A stretch of 12,546 nt of DNA from Nitrospinota bacterium. Lineage in GTDB: Bacteria > Nitrospinota > Nitrospinia > Nitrospinales > VA-1. Location: NCBI GenBank assembly GCA_002731985.1, contig PCCT01000028.1, positions 9,166 to 21,711 on the forward strand, written 5' to 3'. The notes below the pieces were generated by a model. It was given only the letters and a program-made list of their open reading frames with translations, was not told the DNA's origin and made no database searches. Position numbers and translations under genes: made by a program. This document shows positions 6,797 through 12,546 of the stretch, piece by piece (position 1 is the stretch's first letter; each line of letters opens with the position of its first letter).

Positions 6797-7269
6797 TTTT
6801 GAGTTTCTTCATTTTCGAAGAAGACCAGAAGGCCTTCGTTACCTTCCCCGGCACAACCTGTTTGTTTGAATTTCTGGATATCGTCTTTATTAAATTCCTG
6901 CCTTTGCATGGCACGGATCGCGGTCTTTTTGGATTTTAGAATTTCCGCGATCGTTTTGAGCTTCCCTTCTTCATCAACCAACCGGACAGATGCCACCACC
7001 AGCATTTCGTTTCCCAGTTCTTCGTAGCTACCTAATATCTGGTTTTCTAGAGCTGTTTTTTGATCGACAACGGTGACATTCACTCCCACGAGCTTGCCGG
7101 AACACGCGCTTAGAAAAATTATTGCCCCAAAAACTACCGATCGTAATAGATTTAATCTGATTGTAGATTCTTCTATTAAGCGACGGCGTGCATTATTGGG
7201 TCGATTACTGGAAAGGTTTTTTTCATCCTGAAAATTTTCCAAGAACAAGTGCTGAGTTTTTACTGCCAA
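6727..7269 (-). CDS. DUF1318/YdbL-like lipoprotein, frameshifted at its 3' end
   Basis: The sequence as given encodes 180 residues. A signal peptide with lipobox LSAC (Cys56) is followed by a conserved-looking segment (VVDQKTALENQILGSYEELG, then GCAGEGNEGLLVFF). I associate this pattern from memory with DUF1318-annotated lipoproteins. Residues 159-180 (TPNTVNLFKPSLKKKM...) are out-of-frame junk: the true continuation is in the -1 frame after the A6 run at 6800-6795. The 5' end is also awkward. The only near-standard in-frame starts are TTGs (7269, 7248, 7242), which give an unusually long N-region. An ATG overlapping the upstream stop (ATGA, 7226-7223) would be in frame if the seven-A run at 7223-7217 had eight As. 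The gene overlaps the ketosynthase gene and is probably co-transcribed with it. Function unknown. Confidence 0.7.
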   Translation of the reverse strand: MAVKTQHLFLENFQDEKNLSSNRPNNARRRLIEESTIRLNLLRSVVFGAIIFLSACSGKLVGVNVTVVDQKTALENQILGSYEELGNEMLVVASVRLVDEEGKLKTIAEILKSKKTAIRAMQRQEFNKDDIQKFKQTGCAGEGNEGLLVFFENEETQKTPNTVNLFKPSLKKKMKTVSSY

Positions 7270-8476
7270 AGGATATGCAGTTGCTTATGGCAATATCCAG
7301 TTTATTCTCTCGTCCTTCATTTGAAACATAGTCCAAGTCGCATTCAGGGTCTGGCTTTTCCTGATTGATCGTTGGCGTTAAAAAATTATTGTGTAGTGAA
7401 AGCAGGGAAACGGACACACCGAGTCCACCGGAAGCGCCCTGTGGATGCCCAACCATCGACTTGGTGGAGCTGACGGGGATTTTGGCGGCAAGACTGGTAA
7501 AGGCATTTTTCACAGCCAGCGTTTCCACTTTATCATTAACGATCGTTGAGGTTCCGTGAAAATTTATATAACCCACCCGTTCCTTGTTTATTCTCGCATC
7601 TTTAAGAGCCATGCAAATAGCCCGGGTCGATTGTTTGCCATCGGGCATGATGGTTACTCTATGGTACGCATCGCAGGTTGAGCCGTATCCGAGAATCTCG
7701 CCATAGATTTGCGCGTCGCGCCGTTTGGCATGTTCAAGTTCTTCGAGGATCATCATCCAACTGCCTTCTGACAGAACGAAACCTTCCCGGTCACTATTGA
7801 ACGGGCGGGATCCCCGACTGGGTTCGTCATTAAAGTTAGTTGGGTTAACTCGCATTCGTTCGAAACCGCACATCATGGCTGGGGTAACGCAAGCCTCAAC
7901 GCCGCCTGTCAAAACCCAATCTTGCTGTCCGGACCGAATAGTATTGAAGGCATATCCAATTGCGTCGGTAGAGCTGGTGCAACCGTTGGATATGACATGA
8001 CTGCGGCCCTGAAGGCCGAAATACATTGAAATTTCGCTGGAAAGCATCCCTACTAGTGAATTGGAAATTGCATAGGGACTGATTTTATTTTTCTTGCCCG
8101 AAAAATATATTTCAAATTGCCTTTCTGAAAAATCAAATCCGGCTCCACCGGTACCCACTATGACTCCCATGCTTTCAAAATCTTCTTCATCGAACTGCTC
8201 CAGATCTATAGCGGCGTCATCCAGCGCTTCTTTTGAAGCGGCGATTGCAAGCGGAACAGCACGGGGAAGTTTTTTGAGGTCGGTTTCAGAATAATATTCC
8301 GCCGGGTTAAGACCCTGAACTTCACCTGCGATCTGGCAGGAAAGATTGGAAGCGTCAAAACTGGAAATACGCCTAATTCCGCTGACACCTTTGCAGGTAT
8401 TTTCCCAGAAATTATTTTTACCTATTCCGTTTGGGCTCACTGCCCCCAAGCCGGTGACAACAACTCTATGAGACAT
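7223..8476 (-). CDS. Beta-ketoacyl synthase (FabF-like, with KS-alpha-type motifs)
   Basis: Condensing enzyme of the thiolase fold that extends acyl chains on an acyl carrier protein. The 417-residue length is typical of KAS II. The catalytic triad is intact: Cys166 in SNGCTSSTDAIGYA, His307 in INFHGTST and His344 in KSMVGHPQGASGG. Several motifs match type II polyketide KS-alpha enzymes more than housekeeping FabF: GCTSxxDAxGYA around the cysteine, SRPFNSDREGFVLSEGS, the CDAYH segment (268-272), the ND..ET segment after His307, and PDPECDLDYV near the C-terminus. No acyl carrier protein, chain-length factor or ketoreductase gene lies beside it. It overlaps the downstream lipoprotein gene and is divergent from nagZ across 72 bases. 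The start ATG lacks a clear ribosome binding site. A plain fatty-acid role cannot be excluded. Confidence 0.88.
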   Translation of the reverse strand: MSHRVVVTGLGAVSPNGIGKNNFWENTCKGVSGIRRISSFDASNLSCQIAGEVQGLNPAEYYSETDLKKLPRAVPLAIAASKEALDDAAIDLEQFDEEDFESMGVIVGTGGAGFDFSERQFEIYFSGKKNKISPYAISNSLVGMLSSEISMYFGLQGRSHVISNGCTSSTDAIGYAFNTIRSGQQDWVLTGGVEACVTPAMMCGFERMRVNPTNFNDEPSRGSRPFNSDREGFVLSEGSWMMILEELEHAKRRDAQIYGEILGYGSTCDAYHRVTIMPDGKQSTRAICMALKDARINKERVGYINFHGTSTIVNDKVETLAVKNAFTSLAAKIPVSSTKSMVGHPQGASGGLGVSVSLLSLHNNFLTPTINQEKPDPECDLDYVSNEGRENKLDIAISNCISFGSKNSALVLGKFSG

Positions 8477-8518
8477 TAGTTTGTTTCGGTGATAGAAAAT
8501 GTTTTAAGCTTTAAAAGT

Positions 8519-8530
8519 TATGTTAACATA
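8519..8530. promoter_or_regulatory. Perfect 12 bp palindrome between the ketosynthase gene and nagZ
   Basis: TATGTTAACATA is a perfect palindrome lying in the 72-base gap between two divergent genes. It is preceded by an imperfect AT-rich palindrome, TTTTAAGCTTTAAAA (8502-8516). It is a candidate operator, but AT-rich palindromes of this length also occur by chance. Confidence 0.3.
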
Positions 8531-8548
8531 GGGCCTTAAGGAAGGGCA

Positions 8549-9697
8549 ATGTTCCTTACCAATCCACCTGTTGCCCCCACGGCGAGTGGGCGGAATCTTA
8601 AAACCTTGAACCCAAACCTTTCTTTAAAAGACTTAACTGGTCAAATGCTCGTCGCCGGGTTTGAGGGGACTCACCTCAACTTGGAATTGGAGAAGTTGAT
8701 TGTAGACCGCCGTGTTGGTGGACTTATCTTGTTCGAACGCAACTTTGTAAATCCGGAACAATTGACAAGGCTGGTAAGTGAGCTTCAGTCTCTGGCCATG
8801 TTGTGTCCGGCAAAAGTTCCCTTGTTCATTTCTGTGGATCAGGAAGGAGGGCGAGTGTCGCGGTTGAAAGCTCCTTTCAGCGCGTTTCCACAACCCGGTT
8901 GTCTGGGTAAGGCTCGTTCTGAGCCACTCGCGCGAAGGTTTGGGCTGGCACTCGGCCGGGAAATGCAAGCGGTAGGAATCAATATGGTATACGCGCCGGT
9001 TCTAGATGTGAATACTAATCCGGCTAATCCTATTATTGGCACACGGGCTTTGAGCGAAAATCCCGAGTGGGCCGCCCGGCTTGGAAAAGCTGTCATTGAT
9101 GGAATTTGTGAAGTGGGTGTGCTGCCTGTCGGCAAACATTTTCCCGGGCACGGTGACACTGACAGGGACTCTCATCTGGAGTTACCCTATGTAGACCGTG
9201 ATATAGATTCGCTGGAAAAGATTGAGTTGGAACCTTTTTCCGAAGCTGTCAAGCACGGGTTGGAAGTGATTATGACAGCTCATGTGATCTATTCTGCGTG
9301 GGACAGTAAACTTCCTGCTACTTTTTCGCCGCGTATTATGAAAAATATTCTGCGGGATAAATTAGGTTTTAGCGGACTTGTTATGACGGATGACTTGGAA
9401 ATGAAAGCGATAGAAAAACATATTCCGTTTGATTCTATTCCCAGACTTGGAACAGCCGCCGAGGTTGACCTTTATCTTATCTGCCATGACCGCAATAAAA
9501 TTCTCTCCCTACAGGATCAGATGATCCGCGATGTTGAAGAAGGACATATCGATAAGGAATCCATCGAGCGTTCTGTTCGAAGAGTTACAGATGTTAAAAA
9601 GCGAATGGCTATCAGTCCTCGCGGTGAGAAAAATCTTGCCGAACTTGCCCACGCCCACCTTGAGCTCATTGGGGAAATGAATTCCTATCTTCCATAA
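8549..9697 (+). CDS. nagZ: Beta-N-acetylhexosaminidase, GH3 family (NagZ)
   Basis: Glycoside hydrolase that removes N-acetylglucosamine from muropeptides during peptidoglycan recycling in the cytoplasm. The 382-residue protein carries the NagZ signature KHFPGHGDTDRDSHLELP (196-213), with the D207/H209 general acid-base dyad. The nucleophile D281 lies in MTDDLEM. SVDQEGGRVSRL (95-106), the usual substrate-pocket segment, is also present. The ATG at 8549 has AAGGA six bases upstream. The first ~25 residues precede the GH3 barrel and are not obviously conserved; no signal peptide is seen. The TAA stop overlaps by one base the ATG of the following glycosyltransferase pseudogene, so the two were once an operon. 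With the M23 lipoprotein it forms the murein theme of this window. Confidence 0.94.
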   Translation: MFLTNPPVAPTASGRNLKTLNPNLSLKDLTGQMLVAGFEGTHLNLELEKLIVDRRVGGLILFERNFVNPEQLTRLVSELQSLAMLCPAKVPLFISVDQEGGRVSRLKAPFSAFPQPGCLGKARSEPLARRFGLALGREMQAVGINMVYAPVLDVNTNPANPIIGTRALSENPEWAARLGKAVIDGICEVGVLPVGKHFPGHGDTDRDSHLELPYVDRDIDSLEKIELEPFSEAVKHGLEVIMTAHVIYSAWDSKLPATFSPRIMKNILRDKLGFSGLVMTDDLEMKAIEKHIPFDSIPRLGTAAEVDLYLICHDRNKILSLQDQMIRDVEEGHIDKESIERSVRRVTDVKKRMAISPRGEKNLAELAHAHLELIGEMNSYLP

Positions 9698-10290
9698 TGG
9701 AAAACTCCCCCACAGAAACAGAAAAAACTGCCGCCGTTTCCGCGTCGAATTATTCTTCACTAAAGCCACTATAGCTGGTTCTACTCTATCTGGCACTCGC
9801 CGCCTATCTGTATTTATTTTCTGAATACGGACTCAATGTGTGGGATGAAGGCGGGTATGCCAATGGAACTCTGCGTACTTTAAGTGGTGAGAAGGCGATG
9901 GTGGATTTTAATCCCAGCGGATACCTTCCGGGGCGTTATGTCTATGGCGTTCTTTTTTAAAAATTATTTGGTGTCAATATTCAGCGTCTCCGTATTGGAG
10001 TAATTCTGATTACCCCGGCCATGATATTCATGGTTTACGCGATTTCACGGCGCATGATGCCGCAAGGCTTTGCGTTTCTTGCGGCAGCGTTCATGCTTTC
10101 TGCACCGGCAATGTATTACAACCGGTTTTTCACTTTCTTTTGTGTCCTCAATTTATACTGCCTGATTCGGTGTGTAGAGAGGAGCCAACCACAACGTGAT
10201 TTCTATTTGGCCGGGGCTATCCTGTTGAGCGGATTCTTCAAGTTCGAGGTCGCTCTATTTTCCTTTTTATGCAGTGTCTGCATATGGTGA
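9697..10290 (+). pseudogene. GT-C type membrane glycosyltransferase (ArnT/PMT-like), N-terminal remnant with in-frame stops
   Basis: One continuous frame from the ATG overlapping the nagZ stop reads as the first ~197 codons of a polytopic glycosyltransferase, but it is interrupted by TAG (9772-9774) and TAA (9958-9960) and ends at TGA (10288). A hydrophobic first segment (LVLLYLALAAYLYLF) is followed by NVWDEGGYANGTLRTLSGE. The WDEG acid resembles the metal-binding loop of GT39/GT83 enzymes using polyprenyl-phosphate sugars. Next come DFNPSGYLPGRYVYG and several more membrane segments (ITPAMIFMVYAI, FAFLAAAFMLSAPAMYY). Family members are about 500 residues or more, so the C-terminal half is missing. 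Both internal stops could come from single C-to-T changes in glutamine codons (CAG, CAA). The 90-residue open part from 10021 is not a plausible enzyme by itself. Confidence 0.8.
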
Positions 10291-10405
10291 TGACAAACAG
10301 CTCAGAGAGCTAATGGAAAAACTGGCTCGAATTTATTATCAAGGTGATAATGATAAAAAAGCTCACCTGATAGGTTTTTTGACCGGAGCTGATCCTGGCT
10401 TTTAA
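10274..10405 (+). pseudogene. Possible 3' fragment of an unidentified gene
   Basis: In a different frame from the glycosyltransferase remnant, a segment from about 10274 (GTG) to TAA (10403-10405) reads like real protein: AYGDDKQLRELMEKLARIYY, then QGDNDKKAHLIGFLTGADPGF. It is charged and helix-like, unlike the membrane protein before it. The frame is open further upstream only to about 10219 and has no ribosome binding site. It may be the tail of another gene joined to the glycosyltransferase by a deletion, or chance. I do not recognise it. Confidence 0.3.
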
Positions 10406-10558
10406 AACTTTCCCTCCGATATTCCTCTTTTTTAAAAAGAGCGTTTTGCACTGGTGCCCAGCACGGGTGTAAGTCGAAATTGCAAAAACATACAGGTTTT
10501 AAAGGTGTAGTTGCCCGCCTACGAAAAGTAGTCCACCTGACTTAAATCGTTCAACATT
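10406..10558. other. Non-coding convergent gap with several small inverted repeats
   Basis: No gene is seen. The gap holds an AT-rich hairpin at 10425-10441 (arms CTCTTTTT and AAAAAGAG, one-base centre). It also holds a 7 bp inverted repeat TTTTGCA (10444-10450) and TGCAAAA (10481-10487), and the second copy of the REP-like repeat at 10495-10517. The hairpin at 10425 carries T-rich and A-rich arms and might end transcription from the ABC exporter gene, but it lacks a GC stem, so confidence in that is low. Confidence 0.4.
10495..10517. repeat. REP-like repeat, copy B, 3' of the ABC exporter gene
   Basis: GGTTTTAAAGG (10495-10505) is identical to positions 3-13. The adjoining TGTAGTTGCCCG (10506-10517) is the exact reverse complement of 26-37. 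Copy A keeps the hairpin with the arm on one side, while this copy keeps the opposite arm next to the flank. Both are therefore best read as fragments of one longer palindrome. It lies 42 bases beyond the stop of the minus-strand exporter gene. Confidence 0.5.
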
Positions 10559-12337
10559 TCATAAATATTTTAGGGAAGAGTTTTTTCTTTTGGCAGGTGT
10601 TTCGCTGGGGAATTGATCTTCGATGAGTTTCATGGTGTAAAGATGATGGTATAAACTTTCGTTCGCCATTAACTCTTTGTGGTTGCCCGATTCGACTACC
10701 GTTCCTTTGTCAAGGACGATGATTTTATCTGCATTATGAACGGTGCTCAGACGATGAGCTATGATGAAAGTGGTGCGTCCCACCATCAGTCTTTCGAGAG
10801 CCTCCTGGATCAACATTTCCGATTGGTTGTCCAACGCCGAGGTTGCCTCGTCAAGCACTAGAATTTTGGAATCTTTAAGCAAGGCTCTGGCAATGGCTAT
10901 TCTCTGGCGCTCGCCTCCAGAAAGCTTGACCCCCTTCTCACCAACCAGAGTGTCGTAACCGTTGGGGTGCTCCATAATAAACTGGTGAGCGTGAGCCGAC
11001 TTTGAAGCTTCCACAACTTCCGCTTCGGTGGCATCAAGTTTACCGTACATAATGTTTTCACGGATTGTTCCACCAAACAGAAGCGTTTCCTGAGGCACCA
11101 GAGCGATTTGACTCAAGTAATTTTCCAGATCAAGTGACTTCAAGTTGTGTCCATCCAATTGAACGGCTCCAGACTGCGGATCAAAAAACCGGAGTAACAA
11201 TTGAACGGTGGTAGACTTCCCTGCGCCACTGGGCCCGACCAGCGCAACCGTCTCACCTGGGCGAACTTCAAAACTCACCTCATTTAATACTGGGTTGTCC
11301 TCTTCATAACCAAACACCACTTTATCAAAGTGGATATGACCTTTAAGGGATGTAGGTTTAACGGGGTTTTCCGGATTGTTAATGATGGGTCGGGTATCCA
11401 GGATTTCATAAACTCTTCGAATGGCACCCAATGCTTCTTGAAGTTGCGTATAGATTCTTACAAAGGTTCCTATCGGCCCTGCCATGATCAGCGCGTATAG
11501 GAAAAAAGCCGCCAGTTCTCCAGGTGTCGTTGCTCCCTGCATGACCTGTTGGCCTCCATACCAGATCAATATCGTCGAAACAAGAAAGGTGAGCCCCAGG
11601 ACAAACGGACCAAAGAAAGCCGAAATTCGTATCTTCCCTATAGCTTTTTCAAATGCATCTTCAATTTCATTTTCAAAACGTTTTTTTTCGTACGGCTCCC
11701 GGGTATAGGATTTGACGATCTTTATGGAAGAAGCAACCTCTTCTAGAACCACCTGTGCCTGCGCAATTTTATCCTGTACATTTTCTGAAAGGTTGCGCAG
11801 ACGCTTTCCAAAAATTCGTGCAAACAACATCAATGGAGTTAGTACAAACAGGATCAGGCCTGTCAGTTTCCAGTTCAGGTAAAAGATAATGGCCATCGCC
11901 CCCACTAAGGTGATCGATTGCCGCAAAACGGCGACCGGTATAGATACCAGGGCGTTTTGAATAACGGTGATGTCACTACTCATTCGCGATAAAATTTCAC
12001 CTACCCGCCTGCCTTGAAAAAATCGCAGAGAAAGAGACTGAATATGAGAAAACAACTCAATTCTGAAATCGGTGGTGACACGATGCCCGACAAAGCCCAG
12101 AATATAATTGTGGGTGACCGCAAAAACAGCCTGAAACAAAATGATGATTACCAGATCACGGGTCAGGTCGTTTAACAGATCTGAATTTTTCAGGACAACT
12201 ACCGCGTTGATCATGTTGCGGACAATCAGAGGTAATACCAGGCTTACCATTGATGTCAGCAAAAGACATACGAAGGCAAATACGATGCTCTTGGTATATG
12301 GACGGGCATATTTAAGGATTTTCGCAAATTCTTTCAT
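10559..12337 (-). CDS. MsbA-like ABC exporter (fused membrane and ATPase domains)
   Basis: Inner-membrane half-transporter that works as a homodimer. Homologues flip lipid A core, other lipids or drugs, and the substrate here cannot be fixed. The 592-residue length is typical. The six-helix membrane domain covers residues 1-310 and contains the family segments RFFQGRRVGEILSRMSSD and YTREPYEKKRF. The ATPase domain follows and is complete: Walker A GPSGAGKST (368-376), Q-loop Q416 in VPQETLLFGG, signature LSGGERQR (473-480), Walker B ILVLDEATS with D496 and catalytic E497, and H-loop H528 in IIAHRLSTV. The C-terminal tail is basic (AKRKNSSLKYL). The ATG at 12337 lacks a strong ribosome binding site, but a good promoter lies 50 bases upstream. 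Orthology to MsbA is likely but not certain. Confidence 0.93.
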   Translation of the reverse strand: MKEFAKILKYARPYTKSIVFAFVCLLLTSMVSLVLPLIVRNMINAVVVLKNSDLLNDLTRDLVIIILFQAVFAVTHNYILGFVGHRVTTDFRIELFSHIQSLSLRFFQGRRVGEILSRMSSDITVIQNALVSIPVAVLRQSITLVGAMAIIFYLNWKLTGLILFVLTPLMLFARIFGKRLRNLSENVQDKIAQAQVVLEEVASSIKIVKSYTREPYEKKRFENEIEDAFEKAIGKIRISAFFGPFVLGLTFLVSTILIWYGGQQVMQGATTPGELAAFFLYALIMAGPIGTFVRIYTQLQEALGAIRRVYEILDTRPIINNPENPVKPTSLKGHIHFDKVVFGYEEDNPVLNEVSFEVRPGETVALVGPSGAGKSTTVQLLLRFFDPQSGAVQLDGHNLKSLDLENYLSQIALVPQETLLFGGTIRENIMYGKLDATEAEVVEASKSAHAHQFIMEHPNGYDTLVGEKGVKLSGGERQRIAIARALLKDSKILVLDEATSALDNQSEMLIQEALERLMVGRTTFIIAHRLSTVHNADKIIVLDKGTVVESGNHKELMANESLYHHLYTMKLIEDQFPSETPAKRKNSSLKYL

Positions 12338-12388
12338 AACTTACAAAACACCATCAGGGAATATGGTATGGGAAAAACGGGAATGGGC

Positions 12389-12417
12389 ATGATACCTCCA
12401 AGCCAAATACATTTCAA
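12389..12417 (-). promoter_or_regulatory. Sigma70-like promoter of the ABC exporter gene
   Basis: On the minus strand TTGAAA (12417-12412), a 17-base spacer and TATCAT (12394-12389) match consensus at 5/6 each. Transcription would start near 12382, giving a leader of about 45 bases before the ATG at 12337. Confidence 0.5.
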
Positions 12418-12437
12418 TAATTTATGAATAATGGAAA

Positions 12438-12458
12438 CCTCTAAGGATATGTTAGAGG
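12438..12458. repeat. Hairpin upstream of the exporter promoter
   Basis: CCTCTAA (12438-12444) and TTAGAGG (12452-12458) form a perfect 7 bp stem with a 7-base loop. On the minus strand it is followed by a short, interrupted T stretch, so it could be a weak terminator of an upstream minus-strand gene outside the window, or an operator just above the -35 box. The surrounding 12418-12546 is AT-rich and holds no convincing gene. Confidence 0.35.
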
Positions 12459-12546
12459 CACTCAAAAATATAGAAAATTCTGCAAAAACTATAGCCAATA
12501 GGAAAAAAACTGCCCTTTCCATAAAATATTAAAAATTAAAGCTAAA

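Noticed and set aside
6795..6800. Programmed -1 ribosomal frameshift
   Set aside because: The zero-frame codons AAA ACC do not form a proper X XXY YYZ heptamer and no downstream stem-loop was evident. Indel or sequencing error is simpler.
8839..9159. 106-residue minus-strand frame antisense to nagZ, and similar long shadows inside miaB, the ketosynthase and the exporter
   Set aside because: They lie opposite strongly conserved coding sequence and show no family motifs or ribosome binding sites.
9772..9960. Stop-codon recoding (TAG and TAA read as glutamine) in the glycosyltransferase
   Set aside because: Other genes in the window end in TAA or TGA and show no internal in-frame stops, and the gene also lacks its C-terminal half, so simple decay explains it.
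12334..12522. 62-residue minus-strand frame whose stop overlaps the exporter start (ATGA)
   Set aside because: It has no ribosome binding site and low-complexity hydrophobic content from AT-rich DNA, and the best exporter promoter (12389-12417) and a hairpin lie inside it.
1..12546. CRISPR array, tRNA, rRNA, insertion sequence or prophage genes
   Set aside because: No regularly spaced repeats, no cloverleaf with CCA end, no transposase or integrase motifs and no terminal inverted repeats with target duplication were seen.

Overview
The window looks like chromosomal DNA of a Gram-negative bacterium. It encodes three predicted lipoproteins with lipobox cysteines, an M23 murein hydrolase, a NagZ-type murein-recycling enzyme and an MsbA-like exporter. 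Coding density is high and base composition is moderate. The phylum cannot be fixed from this sequence alone; a marine lineage such as Nitrospinota or a deltaproteobacterial relative is only a guess. There is no rRNA, tRNA, CRISPR array, integrase or transposase.

Layout from left to right. A minus-strand pair (LysM/M23 lipoprotein, then apt) reads from a good sigma70-like promoter at 1387-1414. Divergent to it is a lipoprotein that is one seven-bladed FG-GAP/VCBS propeller. A decayed glycosyltransferase fragment (2664-3002) and intact miaB follow. Convergent to miaB is an unrecognised 482-residue protein with a possible N-terminal helix-turn-helix. Then comes a 384 bp non-coding stretch with a promoter and leader hairpin serving a small 83-residue gene. 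A minus-strand pair follows: a ketosynthase whose motifs resemble type II polyketide KS-alpha, and a DUF1318/YdbL-like lipoprotein broken by a one-base frameshift in an A/T homopolymer. Divergent to this pair is nagZ, followed with a one-base overlap by a membrane (GT-C type) glycosyltransferase pseudogene carrying two in-frame stops. The window ends with an MsbA-like ABC exporter on the minus strand.

Functionally this is a cell-envelope and housekeeping region: murein hydrolysis (M23 and NagZ), lipid or polyketide condensation, lipid-type export, adenine salvage and tRNA modification. Two separate glycosyltransferase remnants suggest that a surface-glycan function has been lost here. Two short repeat copies (3-37 and 10495-10517) look like complementary halves of one dispersed palindromic element, each lying 3' of a minus-strand gene.

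I found no convincing new multi-gene system. The best leads are the KS-alpha-like ketosynthase, the homopolymer frameshift that hides the C-terminal domain of the lipoprotein, the half-palindrome repeats, and the two unrecognised genes (482 and 83 residues).
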